Shown: positions 10,999 to 22,344, counted from the stretch's first letter. The stretch: 64,000 nt of DNA from Hexactinellida sp. DTS-2022 (GCA_028753945.1 JAPNXP010000008.1:2852001-2916000); one strand, 5' to 3'. Notes: generated from the sequence alone by a model not told the origin. A program made the numbers and translations.

Positions 10999-11642
10999 CA
11001 GTGCTCGACAAATTAGGAGGTTTGGTGGCTTTAGCCACCAAAAATCATGTTTAACCCACCAAATTTTGCCTTTGGTGGCTTGACTAATCTACCATAAATT
11101 CTGAATTATTAGACTTGGTGTAGATCATATTTCTCGTTGCATCATTTGCAGTGGTGTTTTGCCAAAAAAAGAAGTAGGGGGGGCGCTCCCTTTCAAATTT
11201 AGCATTTTCTTAGAAAAAATAGATGAAAACGGCCCTCAATAATGAAGTGGGGGGCCATGTACATGCCATAGGTTCATGCCAAAGCCAAAATCTAGGAACT
11301 TTGTTCATCAACTATGGTAAATCTGTTATAATAGATCTATAGAGAACTATAATGCTATTAAATGAGGGTAAGTTAAAATGGCGAATTTTTTTTTAAACTT
11401 GATGTTACATTCTATAGATAAATGATAGGAAGGCGCGCCCCCCCTGGGATATAAGCGCGCCCCCTAGCGAAATAAGTGGAGGGGGGGGGGGGGGGGCCCA
11501 AAAAACATCACTGATCATTTGTTATTAACATTAGTGTTGTATTACGGCATCAGAACTTTGATAAGTCATCAATGGTTTGTTAAACGGCAGTTTTTAATTC
11601 TTTAGCCACCAGGAAAAGTGACTTGGTGGCGAACACTGGCAC
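10999..11642. mobile_element. family B hAT-like MITE (CAGTGCTCGAC) with nested MITE C
   Basis: Left terminus CAGTGCTCGACAAATTAGG. The right end is degraded (GAACACTGGCA). Flanks atgccaat (10991-10998) and ctgccaat (11643-11650) agree at 7 of 8 and rejoin the Helitron sequence. The interior has TTTGGTGGCTTTAGCCACC repeats. Confidence 0.75.
11149..11513. mobile_element. family C hAT-like MITE, G-rich, ATCATTTG duplication
   Basis: Termini CAGTGGTGTTTTG and CAAAAAACATCACTG. Perfect 8-bp flanks ATCATTTG at 11141-11148 and 11514-11521. Contains long G runs near 11180 and 11480. Inserted into family B at 10999-11642. Confidence 0.85.
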
Positions 11643-11699
11643 TGCCAATAGTTACCCCTATATGCCAAAAATCAGATTTGGAAACCGTTCAGTTTTCTT

Positions 11700-12790
11700 C
11701 AATCAACTTCTACTATCACCTCGGTCCCATTGGTATTCCCATGGGCCTGCCCCTTGCTCCTGAAATTGCCCAACTTGTGACGGCCTATCAAATAGACACA
11801 TGGATAATTCTTCACGCGCCCGTAGCCATCTCTCTGTACTTCGATAACCTATACTCAACACATCCTCCAGAAATTATTTTTCCTGCCTTTCACCCCTTTG
11901 TCTTTACTGAGGAAATACAGACACCTTTCAGGATGAAGGCTACTATTCCGAAATTAAAGAATTTACGGTCAACCCCTACCAACTTCGTACCCCAATCCCC
12001 ATCCACCCCTACTCCTTTCAACCGTCTCGACAACTCGTATTAAAATCTTACCACTCCACAATACATCGCCTTGCAACCATCTGTAGCGACCCTAACATCG
12101 CACTTTATACGTGCCTGAGCCGCTTCCTCGCTAAGCTCCGTCTTTTCGGCAGAGATGCTGTCGATGTGATTTCCGAATTTGCTCTCCTCTGTTACTTCCC
12201 CTTTAAAACCCCTAAAACGCCACCAACTGATATTGATACAATAAATTACTCTTATTCCAGCACTCGCCCCACCCTTAACCAACTTCGGCCCTATCAACTC
12301 CGCCCCTACAGACTCGTACCTATAATACCGATGGCCCTTTTGAAATCCTTACAATCCTACCTCAATCCTTCTGCTTACTCGCAACATACCTCGTGCCCGG
12401 ACCGATGTGATGTCTGTGAATCATATCATATTTTCTTTGCAACCACTCTCCATCATCCCATTATACCATGCATGATGTATAGACGCATCTACTATATTTG
12501 CTCCTCAACACCTCACGGTTTACATTGGTCAAACTGGTGCTACATCTCGAACTTTGAACCAACTTCCACATAATCACCGATTTATTAAACACCAAGGCCT
12601 TGCCCAACACCCCGATCTGCGCTGGCAGATCCTCCTAATCCTCTCTTCCCATTTTACTACCTCAACCCGCACCTCTACCGAACCTGAAACACGTATGATG
12701 TCCCGATTGCAGAGAACTTACCCAACCACACCCAAGACACAGACCACTTCCACGCCTCATTTCAAACCCCACTTGTTTTTCATATTATAA
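11700..12790 (+). pseudogene. Penelope-like retroelement relic (reverse transcriptase and GIY-YIG endonuclease)
   Basis: Reading across frameshifts, the plus strand gives a reverse-transcriptase block GPIGIPMGLPLAPEIAQL (about 11730-11780), which resembles the GxxMGxPLAP motif, and then YFDNLY in place of the YxDD-type catalytic box. Further on, a Cys-containing CPDRCDVC stretch (about 12395-12418) and IYYICSSTPHGLHWSNWCY (about 12490-12545) look like a decayed GIY-YIG nuclease. A NHRFIKHQGLAQHPDLRW tail follows. This order (RT then GIY-YIG) is that of Penelope-like elements. The catalytic DD is lost, the frame is broken near 12040 and again near 12560, and no terminal repeats are seen. Coding DNA is more C-rich than its surroundings. 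A different RT/GIY-YIG class is possible. Confidence 0.65.
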
Positions 12791-13110
12791 ATTTATAAGT
12801 GCGAAATTCGTGTTCAGCACACTTTTTACCTACTATGTTGAAAGCTAACTTCTAGGTTGATTTTTATTTTTAATCAATTTGTTTACCTATTTTCTGTAAA
12901 CAACAACAACAAATATTCATATTATATATTTACAAACGCGAAATTCGTGTTCAGCACACTTGTTTACCTATTATAACATTTGTTTACCAATTATAACATT
13001 TGACAGTTAGATTATATCTCATATATAAATGCGGTTTCTATTCCCCCATCACTTTAATACAATCCGGACAAACAAACACACAACAATCGAGATTTAATAA
13101 TATAGATATA
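12791..13110. repeat. imperfect direct duplication after the retroelement
   Basis: The segment GCGAAATTCGTGTTCAGCAC with flanking ATATTATAAATTTA-like sequence occurs at about 12801 and again near 12938, followed by TTTACCTATTATAACATTTG repeated twice near 12963 and 12982. It ends in ACAAACAAACACACAACAAT-type sequence that recurs at 17690 and 18808, a probable retroelement 3' tail. Confidence 0.5.
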
Positions 13111-14886
13111 CTGTATATATGAGCTATTTAAAAGTACCTGGCGCGTGCGACTACTACATTTATTTAAGCGCTCCTCAATTTTTAGAGTACGTTCCGTTGC
13201 CCTGCTCCTTGTCTCAAAAAGGAGCGCGCTCCCGCCTTAGCTCCTCAAAAAATGGAGCGCTCTTCGTGTATTTACCAGGATAGCATTTTGTACATTAACA
13301 TGTATTATCCAAATTTATCCTTCCCGTATTGAACGCTTCCTTACAATACTATTTTGATAAAAATTTACAAAATCACTTAAAAATTATATTTTGTCTATAT
13401 ATGCTTCATTGAGCTCCCAAGAGCATGCAAAGGTCAAATGTATAATATCTCGACTATTTTGACCTCTATATAAACAATATTTTGTATGCGGGGTTTAGTT
13501 TTTCAGTGATTCATCACTTTCAGACTGGATTATTTGCGGTAAGTGTCATGATTTTTGGTGATTTCCTTTAATATATGGCCCATTTGCTAGTCTGAGGTAA
13601 ATACAACAAAATAGATCAAAAAATCATATAGAAAGAGAAAATTCGTAAAGTTAGGGGCCTTAATCGATCCTTGGGGTACAATTTCTAACATACCCCCTCT
13701 GAAAACAATTCTCAGGCTCCCGTGCACCTAGAATTAAAACTAACTAGTAAAAAAGGCTCGCAATACCCGACTTCCTATGCGTCCGTAATACATTTTTTAC
13801 CCTCACAAGCACCGTTTAGATAATCACCATATATGGGCATGGATATGTGCCACATTTTGATGATGCAGCAATTTTGTTTCTCATAATCTAGTGACTGTAG
13901 AGCTTAGCTCTCACCGATTATTCACATCTATATATCATACATATATCATTGTAATAACAAATGGGACTATAATCCAAATAGTTAGCATACTAAGAGGTTC
14001 ATGCCCATATATGGAGGTGTCATGTGACCATCACTGACCTTCAATCATGAAAATCAAAGTTGATCTAGAGCTTAGCTCTAAATTGTTAACACTATTAGTT
14101 ATCAGTTTCAAGGAATATGAACTAAAGGAAATTGCTTCAAACCATATTGTGTTTGACGTATAAATTGTTTGTGCCACTATTGTGTCTTTTTACACCCTTT
14201 TCTCCATATAAATATTTGCTCATACTGGCTGTGTAAAAAGATTTTGAACTCCGAAAATATTTATGATAGAAAGCTGAAAGTTTTTTGTAACGAAGCAACA
14301 CATTAATAGTTATAATCTTACCGATGCGTTTCCCATATTTGTTCCTTATTCAAAAGCTATTCAAGAAAGATTTCCAAAATCGGTCAAATTTCGTCGAAAT
14401 CCAGACCAAATTTCCTAAATTACAAATATAATGTCATTTTGTTGCTTTAGAAAGCAAAACGTCAGTTGGAAATTAAGTAAGTATATAGTTGATGAGATAT
14501 TAGTTATAAAAACCGGGGTTTCCGATGATTTACTACTTCAAACAAATCAATTGCATACTATTATCGTTAATGGGGACCAAAAAGCACATTTTTGATGTAA
14601 TCTAGTGACATGATGGCATTCTCAGGCATCTTTTGAATCCATTTTGTTTACTTTAGTCACTGAGAGTTGGCCCACGTTTAAAAGTTCAACTTTCTACTAC
14701 AGAAAAAATATTAGCCGTAACACGTAATACTAAGGATGTATACGGAAGCGTTCATTTAGATTGCGAGAAAGGGAAAAATGGGTATTAGGATGATAATAAT
14801 AACTTTGCAACAATTTATCCGCAAATACGTATTTCTCTGCAATTGATTCTAGTAAATAGGAGCGCGCTTTAATGCTCTGCTATTAA
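13111..14886. other. no gene recognised
   Basis: AT-rich sequence with stop codons in all frames. A GGAGCGCGCTCC-type palindromic word recurs at 13170-13265. The words TAGAGCTTAGCTCT (13895 and 14065) and CCATATATGG (13830 and 14008) are each repeated, suggesting an old transposon, but no termini or target duplication could be fixed. Confidence 0.5.
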
Positions 14887-15239
14887 CCCATATTAAATAA
14901 ATAACTTGTTTATCATCCCCGTCTGTCCCAATTTACCCCCGTCCGGATATCTTTTATTATTATCTTATGAATATAATCGTAAAAATATTAGTAATGAACT
15001 TGTATATAGACTCCTAATATATCAATTTTAATAAATCTTGTATTTTAGGGCATTACTTTAATTATTTGGGTATTGTCATGTGAATATATAATTAAATTAA
15101 ATATTAATATTTATTGTTTGGCATAGGATAATGTTATTTGCATATTAATGTCAATCAAAAATAAAAATTGAATCCCGTCCGCCGTCCGTATTTTCTGAAA
15201 AAATACGGATGATAAACAATTAATTTATTTTACCTGGCC
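14887..15239. mobile_element. PIF/Harbinger-like MITE with TAA duplication
   Basis: Arms read …AAATAAATAACTTGTTTATC at the left and GATAAACAATTAATTTATTT…GGCC at the right. Flanked by TAA (14884-14886 and 15240-15242). A full second copy lies at 51952-52300 with the same TAA flanks, and a partial copy at 17225-17328. Length 353 bp, non-coding. It sits 70 bp upstream of the proposed kinesin start codon. Confidence 0.75.
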
Positions 15240-15309
15240 TAATAGGCGAACCCCATCGTATATATTATTTAAAATAGTTAGTTAAAAATTCACTTAGTCT
15301 CAATTATAT

Positions 15310-15528
15310 ATGGACCAACAGTTAGCATCTACTATTGATGACGAAGCTGATCTTTCTAGTCTCAATATTCCCGAACCAGTTCGACTAGCTCCTGTATTAT
15401 CTCAAAAATCATTAAATACCTTTGACCCTTCCTCTGATAATTTTAACTATAAAATCTTGGTTCCAACTGGGAAATTTGTAAACAGAAGGAGTCCTCAGAA
15501 GCTCAAAGTTGATCTTGACCTTGATGAG
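15310..15528 (+). CDS. candidate first coding exon of the KIF14-like kinesin
   Basis: An ATG opens 73 codons with a balanced, non-repetitive composition. The stretch ends at GATGAG|GTGAGA, a strong splice-donor context, in phase 0. The first clear motor exon (46142) also starts in phase 0, and the join reads LDLDE|IEDRFENSSVTVAV, a plausible linker into the motor. The peptide is acidic and Ser/Pro rich near the start (DDEADLSSLNIPEP), then basic (KFVNRRSPQKLK), like the unstructured N-terminal extension of KIF14, although much shorter than the roughly 350 residues in human. The link across about 30.6 kb is inference: no other exon was found between them, and this could be the first exon of something else. 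Reading on past the donor reaches a stop at 15624. Confidence 0.45.
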
Positions 15529-15693
15529 GTGAGAACTAATTTGCATTTATTTCTTATCAACACTATGTATTACTTCTTTGCTTTTAGATGTGTTTATATT
15601 AATAGTATGGATAAACCAACCTAGGAAACATTTTAATTCTTACTTATTGTGATACAGTGGATCCCAGTTATAATAACATAATACAGCTTTAAT

Positions 15694-17118
15694 CAGGGTT
15701 GCCAACCCTCCCGCTTTTTTGCCTTTTTTTCTACCATCCTCCCGACCTCCCGCCAAACTTTTCAAACTCCCACTTTTTTGGAAATTGTTTCTATATTTAG
15801 ATTTTATGATATATAAGTAAATAACGGTATTTTTTTTAAAATTAGACAAGACACGAGTGCCAGTTTTGTTCTACTCGTATACTTGTAAATTATCCAGAGT
15901 AACCGCGTACGGCGTACTGTACGGTACGGTACGGACTTAGTACGCAGATTATCCTTCCGTACCGTACTCACGCACTCCGTACGTACTTATTTAATGATAG
16001 TATAGAATCTTATCTTTTAGCACTTGATTCTTTTTTTAAATCGAATACTAAGTTATGTAAAATTATCAAGATTAACTTTCCATTCTTAGTAGAAAATTCA
16101 ACTTGCCTTTGTATTGGTTTGAACTTTGTAGTATTTTTAATTTTTGTTGGGTTCTGTATTTTCGAACTATAATAGATTAGATCCTTGTTTTAAATTATTT
16201 TTCGAATTATAGAAATACTTGTATATATTGTTAATTGTTCACAACGTATTATTGCGTACCGTACGACGTACCGTACGAAATAATACGGTACGGAGACTCT
16301 CCGTACCGTACCGTACGAACGTACGCGGTTACTCTGAAGTTAGCTAATTAAGAATTTCTTCCAAATTCGAATTACAAATAATAGTAGTGTATTAATAAGT
16401 GGGCTAAAGAATCTTAAGAATATCCAGGTGGCCTTGTGCCTACATTCTACAGAAAGTTGTTGTACTAGATACGATGGTGAATTTTTTTCTCGTTTAGTTT
16501 ATATGTCGATCTATGCAACCGCGGGTGGAATAAGCTTTTCACTCGTTTTACAAATTATATGGCCTAATAAAGTATTACTTCGTTGCTCCGGAATGTCAAA
16601 GTCAAACTGAAAGTTAAATTCAATTTCAATTGAAAGTGGAAATGGATTTTTCTATTTATACCTTTTACCCCAGGGCAACGAAAGTTAAATCGTTATGAAA
16701 TACCTTTAAATCTCAAGAAAAATGTCCGTAAATCACGAGAACTTTTGAAGATAAATATGTCTGCTACATTTATGTATATCTAATAAAAAACATATACTTT
16801 GTAGAAATTTATAATTCATTATTCTAGCTATTTCGTTTTTGTTGTATTATTGCATACATTGGGTCAGTACGAGACACGCAGAAAGAAATTTGGTTGATAT
16901 AAGTAGAAAAATAAGCGTTTCCTAATTGTAGATATTCAAATATACTAAATACTGATATTGCATCGTTCTATTCATGATAGATCCAAAGAAATAGCATATA
17001 TTTTGAGGCTCCCGCTTTTATCCCGCTATTTCATCTTCGACCTAACGCTTTTTTTGTAAAACTCCTGACAAAATGGCAAAACCTCCCGCTTTTTGGTTTC
17101 TAGAGGTTGGCATCCCTG
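15694..17118. mobile_element. hAT-like element (CAGGGTTGCCAACC ends) with nested MITE
   Basis: Left CAGGGTTGCCAACCCTCCCG and right AGGTTGGCATCCCTG are inverted, and the subterminal CTCCCGCTTTTT words are mirrored. Left flank is GCTTTAAT (15686-15693); the right flank reads CTTTAATA directly after CCCTG, i.e. the same word with one G shared or lost. The nested MITE lies at 15895-16336. No transposase recognised. It lies just inside the proposed first kinesin intron. Confidence 0.7.
15895..16336. mobile_element. hAT-like MITE built of GTACGG/CCGTAC words
   Basis: Termini CAGAGTAACCGCGTAC and GTACGCGGTTACTCTG are inverted repeats. The next ~40 bp on each side are runs of GTACGGTACGG or its complement. 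Flanks aaattatc and aagttagc match at 6 of 8. Nested in 15694-17118. Confidence 0.75.
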
Positions 17119-17224
17119 CTTTAATATTACTATTTACGTATAATAGGTATAGTTACAAATAACGTGATAATTTCACATACTCACTATCAGTTCGAAAAAT
17201 TAATAATATATGCAATTATGTATT

Positions 17225-17328
17225 TAAAAGTTTAGTTGCCAGATATAAAAAACATATATTGTCTGGACGGAGGATAAAATTGGGACGGGCGGGGATTGTA
17301 AACAAGTAATTTATTTATGTGGCCTTTT
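17225..17328. mobile_element. partial, inverted copy of the TAA-flanked Harbinger-like MITE
   Basis: GGACGGAGGATAAAATTGGG…GTAAACAAGTAATTTATTTA…GGCC is the reverse complement of the left half of 14887-15239. Confidence 0.6.
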
Positions 17329-17856
17329 ATGTAGACAATTTCTCTGTTTCTAAAGTAATAATAACTCCTTAACTTGATTATTTAAATTGTTCGCATTTCC
17401 CTCATTTCCTTAAAATGTCGACTTTTGCTAAATTGTACATACATCTATATTTACTTTTAACATTTATTTACCATAATTATTGTGATGTATTAATACTTGT
17501 GGATAGATAATATGGTCTCGGTCGCTTCGCGACGGATAACTCGACTTCTGCGCGGTCTCGCTTTTTTCAATTTACAATCAATATTTACATTTTTGAAACA
17601 ATTGTAGTTTGTATTCAGTTTACTACTTGTTTACCTGTAATACCCGTTGGAAGCTACCCTCTAAGTTTATTTTTAAAGTTCATTATGTCACACACACACA
17701 AACACAATAATCGAGTTTTAATATTATCGATAACACAGTACACCTTCTCTAATCCGAACCGTCTCTAGTCCGGACAGGAGATACCAAAATATTTTCTTAT
17801 CAAAGTAGGAAAAAATCACCAATATTTTTATATCACGTTGAAATTATACAAAAACT

Positions 17857-18281
17857 AGCGCACAACCACTTATCAACCGCTTCGCGGTTGGTGTATGGTT
17901 TATACTTCTAACTTTAAGTATATAACGTAAATGGGCACAAGATAATCAAATTTAACAATGTGAAAATTTAATGAATACGTCATCATGTGATAATGAGTAA
18001 GCATATTTGTAATGGTGCACGCCAAATTTATATAACCATTTGAATTTATATTACAATAATCACAATTCTCAGAAAATTGGTTTAAGATAGAGCATCGAAA
18101 TGTATTTTCATGGAATAAGAACTTAAAAGTGCCGGACAGGCACCTAGATAAACCCCTGATACAAAGTCAAATATTCCACAATTTATGGTGGATTACTTAA
18201 GCCACCAAAAGAAAAATTTGATGGCGTAAGAAATATTTTTGGTCGCTAATGCCACCAAACCACCTAATTTGTCGAGCACTG
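17857..18281. mobile_element. Helitron fragment followed by a half copy of MITE B
   Basis: 17857-18035 matches the 3'-terminal hairpin side of the Helitron in minus orientation (CTAGCGCACAACCAC, AACCGCTTCGCGGTTGGTGT, GATAATGAGTAAGCAT). 18187-18281 is the right half of MITE B, ending ACCTAATTTGTCGAGCACTG. GGTCGCTTCGCGAC palindromes at 17519 and 18346 look like further Helitron-type hairpins. Confidence 0.6.
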
Positions 18282-18807
18282 GTACATATATACACATAAA
18301 CATGGAGGTTTGTATTTTAATAGTACGAGCCCTTCGGTCTCGGTCGCTTCGCGACTTTTGTTCGTTCGTGTTAGGCACTACGCAATACAATTAACGGCCG
18401 CTTCGCGGCCTTTCCCTCCCCAAAAGCAATCACATTAATAATGAGTTTTAGTAGCTCATTAAATTTCAGTTGCACGATAAGAAAGCTCGAATCAAAATAA
18501 TATTAAAAGAAAAACAGGCAATAGAATAGACAAATGATTGATTGGTTAAATGAATTAATTTTCAATCAATCAAATTGGAGCCTCAGAAAATATTTCTATT
18601 ATGCACAATCTATTTATACTAACTGATGAAATCTGCTAATCCATACTAACAAACCCTCTAATTTAATTGGCTAACATATTTTGTCACCTTCAAATGTAAA
18701 TATTTCTCTTCAAAAACCAATAGATCGTTGTCGCAGTATAAAATTACCCCTGTATACAAATTTTCAGCTTTCTGGGACTCGTAGTCTTTCCAATTAATTC
18801 TGGACAA

Positions 18808-18870
18808 ACAAACAAACAAACAAACAAACACACAAACAAACAAACACACTAACAAACAAACAAACACACA
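18808..18870. repeat. (AAAC)n microsatellite
   Basis: About 60 bp of AAAC repeats with interspersed CACA, following GGACAAACAAAC and preceding a TATATATATAGATA tract. The same arrangement appears near 13065 and 17690, as in a retroelement tail. Confidence 0.8.
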
Positions 18871-19257
18871 ACAATTCCTCTTTTTATATATATATAGATA
18901 GATAGATACATCGTGGGTCGGCAACCCCCGGCCCGCTGGCCGCGAGGAGAAATTATCCGGCGGTTCTCAATAAACATGTTTATTGTGACCTCTGATTGGG
19001 TCATTCAATTGAAATCCAAAATATTTAAGAGATATTAGTATGCTACTTTATTAAAGAAAAGCCAATACATTTCTACTTAGTTCAGGGTTCCGCAAACTTA
19101 ATTTATATCAGGCCACATAATCTTAACAAAATTTTCCTCAGGCCGCAAACAATATCGATACATTTTTCGAAATTTATATCAAAACTAGTATAATGTTGTG
19201 CTAATACTAAAACTATACTAATTTATAAGCAAAAAGTGCATAAATGTCTCTCAGGCC

Positions 19258-20067
19258 CAGTGCTCGACAAAATGAAATTTTGATGGTAGCTAATTAAGCC
19301 ACCACCTCACTTTTTCTGGTGACTAAAGAATAAACAACGGCCGATTTAACAAACCACTGATGACTTAACAAAGTTCTAATGCCGTAAAACAACACTCATA
19401 TTAATAACAAACTAGCGCGCTTCGCTTGCTAGGTCGCTTCGCGGCGGAACACAACCACACACGAACCGCTTCGCGGTTGGTGTGTGGTTTATATACTCCT
19501 AATATTGATTATAAAGCGTAAATAGGCCTAAATAGTCAAATTTAACAATGTGAAATTTTAGTGATTACGTCATCATGCGATAATGAGTAAGCATATTGGT
19601 GATCTGGTGTGACCAATGTGTCCGCATCATTAATGTACATGTTCTATTAAATTTTCAGATATTTATCTCTTAGAGGGCTCGAATTATGTGCGATTTAGTG
19701 AATTTTTAGGGTTCTCGAAATGTGACAATGACGTCATAACTTGTCGAGGTGTGAGAAATTTTGAGTGGAAACCTCAACTTGTTGGCGGGTGCCAAAAGTT
19801 ACCCCTATATACCAAAAATCACATTTGGAAACCGTCCACTTTCTTCAATCAACTCGGAACATAAAACAAATATATATATATATATAACCCACCCACCCAG
19901 GCTTGTGTTTTAATAGTATAGATAATGCAACGATAAATATAATCTACACCACGTCAAATAATCCACAATTCATGGTAGATTAGTTAAGCCACCAAAGGCA
20001 GTATTTGGTGGCTTAAATAAGAATTTTGGTGGCTAACGCCACCAAACCACCTAATTGTCGAGCACTG
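19258..20067. mobile_element. family B hAT-like MITE with CTCAGGCC duplication
   Basis: Termini CAGTGCTCGACAAA and AATTGTCGAGCACTG. Perfect 8-bp flanks CTCAGGCC at 19250-19257 and 20068-20075. About 299 bp once the Helitron is subtracted. Interior TTAGCCACCAAA/TTTGGTGGCTAA words pair with each other. Confidence 0.9.
19412..19922 (-). mobile_element. non-autonomous Helitron, 511 bp
   Basis: Read on the minus strand it starts TCTATACTATTAAAACACAA and ends with a GC-rich palindromic stretch, GCCGCGAAGCGACCTAGCAA followed by GCGAAGCGCGCTAG, between host A and T. The 5'-TC, 3' hairpin plus CTAG and A|T target are the Helitron hallmarks. It is inserted in MITE B. A sister copy is at 42450-42940. 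No Rep/helicase coding sequence. Confidence 0.85.
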
Positions 20068-20386
20068 CTCAGGCCACACATGATACAATTTCCATTGGGC
20101 TATCAGGCCACACATAAGGTTGTTTCAGGCCGCATGCGGCCTGAAATACCTAGTTTACGTAACCCTGACTTAGTTATAATAACTATTCTACAGTGGATTA
20201 ATTACGAGTAAGACCAAAGGACGGTGGACTTCGTTGGGTCCGAGTAATGCGGTAAATGACTCAATCTGGCCCGCAAGCTCAAAAGGTTGTCAAGTCCTGG
20301 TATAGATGTACTAACCCATCCCTGGTCCATAAATTTGAGTGAGTGCCATTGCCTTATGTATATAATGCTATGGTTACAGTAATATA

Positions 20387-20569
20387 CAGTAGAACCTCGT
20401 TAATACAAACACCAACAGACGGTAAAAATTTGTTCCGTTATCCGGAGTTCGTATTAACCGGAGTACTACCCATTGAATAGCCATTGTAGGGACCTGAATT
20501 TGTGGAACTGTTTGTTTGTCTTATCAGTAGATTCGTATTAACTGTGTTCATACTAGCGAGGTTCTACTC
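20387..20569. mobile_element. TA-flanked Tigger/pogo-like MITE
   Basis: Left CAGTAGAACCTCGTTAATAC and right GCGAGGTTCTACTC are inverted, with TA flanks. The interior has TTCGTATTAAC words. Closely related to 62452-62794. Confidence 0.75.
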
Positions 20570-20582
20570 TAGTTAAACCAGT

Positions 20583-20740
20583 GGTGGTAACGCGAAATCC
20601 CTGAAAAATTAAGGGATTTCGCAGAAATCACTATTTAACTCAGGTAATTCACGAATTTATTGAAGTATTTGGAATTTCGTGGATTTCCTAAATTAAAGGA
20701 CAGTGATTCCTGAAATCACTAAAACACTAAACAATATTAA
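20583..20740. repeat. palindromic AAATCCCTGAA repeat
   Basis: Contains CGAAATCCCTGAAAAATTAA next to its inverse AAGGGATTTCGCAG and AAATCACT words in both orientations. An inverted relative lies at 45867-45997. Borders are uncertain. Confidence 0.5.
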
Positions 20741-21073
20741 GGTGACATAGTGCAGCGGCACAACCATACAATTGTTTTTATGGGAAACAAGTCCGGCGAA
20801 CACTATCGGACGTGTTAACTTTGACGAGCTCTTTCAACTGCCTCAATATCCAAAAATGTTCACACTACTTCAAAGTACATGTGTACAAATGTTGGTGCTT
20901 TTATCAAAAAAATGAACAATCTGTTGAAATTTCAAATTTTATGTCTATGCCGCTGGACTAACACTACTTTATTACTAATAACGCAACAACCATGATAATG
21001 TATAATTTACTTGTTATGACAGGTGAGACTTCCATAGCACTGAGAATTACACTTTGTATCTATATTAGTTTTT

Positions 21074-21126
21074 ACTCTGCCGACTATACTATAGTATAGT
21101 GGCCCAGTATATTTTACTGTGCCGAC
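21074..21126 (+). repeat. minisatellite monomers at the left flank of the hAT element
   Basis: One full CTATACTATAGTATAG...GGCCCAGT monomer and the beginning of a second (ACTGTGCCGAC), cut by the hAT insertion. The array resumes at 26984. Confidence 0.8.
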
Positions 21127-21286
21127 CAGGGGCGTCGGAAGCTCGTAAATGGTGGGGGAGATTAAGGTTAATTACATTATGATGTACATTCACTTTAATC
21201 ATTAATTCAGAAATTGGGGAAATTTCCCAAACTTCCTTTCGCGACGTTCATTATTTATGAAAATTCTTGCTATTTTTAAACCCTAA

Positions 21287-22029
21287 GATTTCTCAATCTC
21301 AATAGCGAGAATGGAGAGTTGAGTCAGTCTTGCTTGCGTCAATGTGGATCTGAACCATGTTTTCTGCCGACGGAGTACACTAAAGCTTCTTTCTGCACTC
21401 ACTCCAGAGACTAAAACCACCAGTAAAATTGTCACTAACCTTGTAATATTAGGTAGCATCTCTCTCACCTCTTTAGTTAGTGACTTGTACATTGATATAA
21501 AACATGTAATTGATGGAATCGGTAACTTTTCTACTTTACTAATCGTTGCAACATCTGAAGTTCGAATTGTTAATCTTCTACTGTAGATAAGTCTTCTTGT
21601 AAAATGTGCAGACAGATAATATCAGGTTTTCTTCAATAGCTTCTGTATGTATTACTGACAAAATAAGCATTTCAATATTACTTATTATACCCAAGTTCTT
21701 CTTATCGAAGGTTTGTTTCAATTTTTCAACCAACACATCTAAGAACTCTATAAACTGTGCTCCCCAATGTTCATAAGGTGGGTATTGTAAGGCTGGAGCA
21801 TAACTTGTTAGATGAATGTCGTATTCTATTCTTGAATTCCTTTTGCGGACACGATTTTATTTTGGAGGATGAATATCTAATTCTTCAGAAATTTTCAAAC
21901 AATCTTTGTAAATCTCGTCAAAGTGAGTGACGCTCGCGCTCATTCTCAAATTGGACAGTTCATCAATGACATAATTTGCTGCTTCTATTGCTCCAAAGAT
22001 TGTGGCTTCTTTGGATTATACTACAATCC
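21287..22029 (-). pseudogene. hAT transposase relic, C-terminal block with dimerisation domain
   Basis: Minus-strand reading gives SVTHFDEIYKDCLKISEELD, then a stop, a frame change and VRKRNSRIEYD. It continues through YEHWGAQFIEFLDVLVEKLK to the classic hAT C-terminal dimerisation signature VSGVSAERSFSVLRRQKTW followed by FRSTLTQARLTQLSILAIE (residues of the last open stretch, 21283-21492). The pattern is of the ZMYM1/THAP-like hAT transposases found as multicopy genes in animals. At least one stop and one frameshift make it inactive. It continues directly from the block at 26269-26850 once the nested MULE is removed. Confidence 0.8.
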
Positions 22030-22039
22030 GGGGAAGCTG

Positions 22040-22205
22040 CAATTGTTCGAATTTTGATGTTGTCAATTGTTCGAATTTGTCATGTTGTCAATTGTTCGAC
22101 TCTATTTTAGATGGAATTATCAATTGTTCGACTCTATTTCAGAGGAATTGTCAATTGTTCGACTCTATTTTTGAGGAATTGTCAATTGTTCAACTCTATT
22201 TTGGT
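22040..22205. repeat. left terminal tandem array of the MULE-RING element
   Basis: Six units of about 31-33 bp, core GTCAATTGTTCGACTCTATT, each with the palindrome CAATTG. The two outermost units carry a GAATTTGTCATGTT variant, mirrored in the outermost unit of the right array. Confidence 0.9.
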
Positions 22206-22344
22206 ACAGATATCTTAAATTGTATGTATTTGTAACACTATCGACTGAAATATTTAGTTTAATAGTAATGCAACAACTCTCCTAACAATAATACTGAAAC
22301 TAGACTTCAGAGATTTAAAAATACTGATACTCTACTCCTAACGA

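Larger units (their letters stand above)
10747..11709 (-). mobile_element. broken Helitron copy interrupted by MITE B
   Basis: Outside the inserted MITE, the segments 10747-10998 and 11643-11709 match the intact Helitron at 19412-19922 (GATTATAAAGCGTAAATAGG, GATAATGAGTAAGCAT, GTGACAATGACGTCATAACTT, CCAAAAATCAGATTTGG). Both terminal signatures are missing here. It abuts the Penelope-like relic. Confidence 0.7.
19083..20167. mobile_element. hAT-like MITE (CAGGGTTCCG ends), outer level of a nest
   Basis: Termini CAGGGTTCCGCAAACT and, inverted, CAGGGTTACGTAAACT. Perfect 8-bp flanks ACTTAGTT at 19075-19082 and 20168-20175. Subterminal CAGGCCACA/TTTCAGGCCGCA words. Carries MITE B, which in turn carries a Helitron. 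It appears to sit inside a still older element beginning GTCGGCAACCCCCGGCCCGC at 18917 and ending near 20306, whose borders I could not fix. Confidence 0.85.

Noticed and set aside
18658-18924. Open frame rich in Cys, Val and Leu
   Set aside because: Produced by the (AAAC)n microsatellite read on the minus strand.
18917-20306. A possible outermost hAT element around the 19083-20167 nest
   Set aside because: Ends look alike (GTCGGCAACC…/…GGTTGTCAAGTCCTGG) but no matching target duplication could be read, so it is mentioned only in the inner element's entry.
22040-22205. CRISPR-like regular repeats
   Set aside because: The intervening bases are not unique spacers, and the array has an inverted twin at the other end of a MULE; in a metazoan genome it is a transposon terminus.
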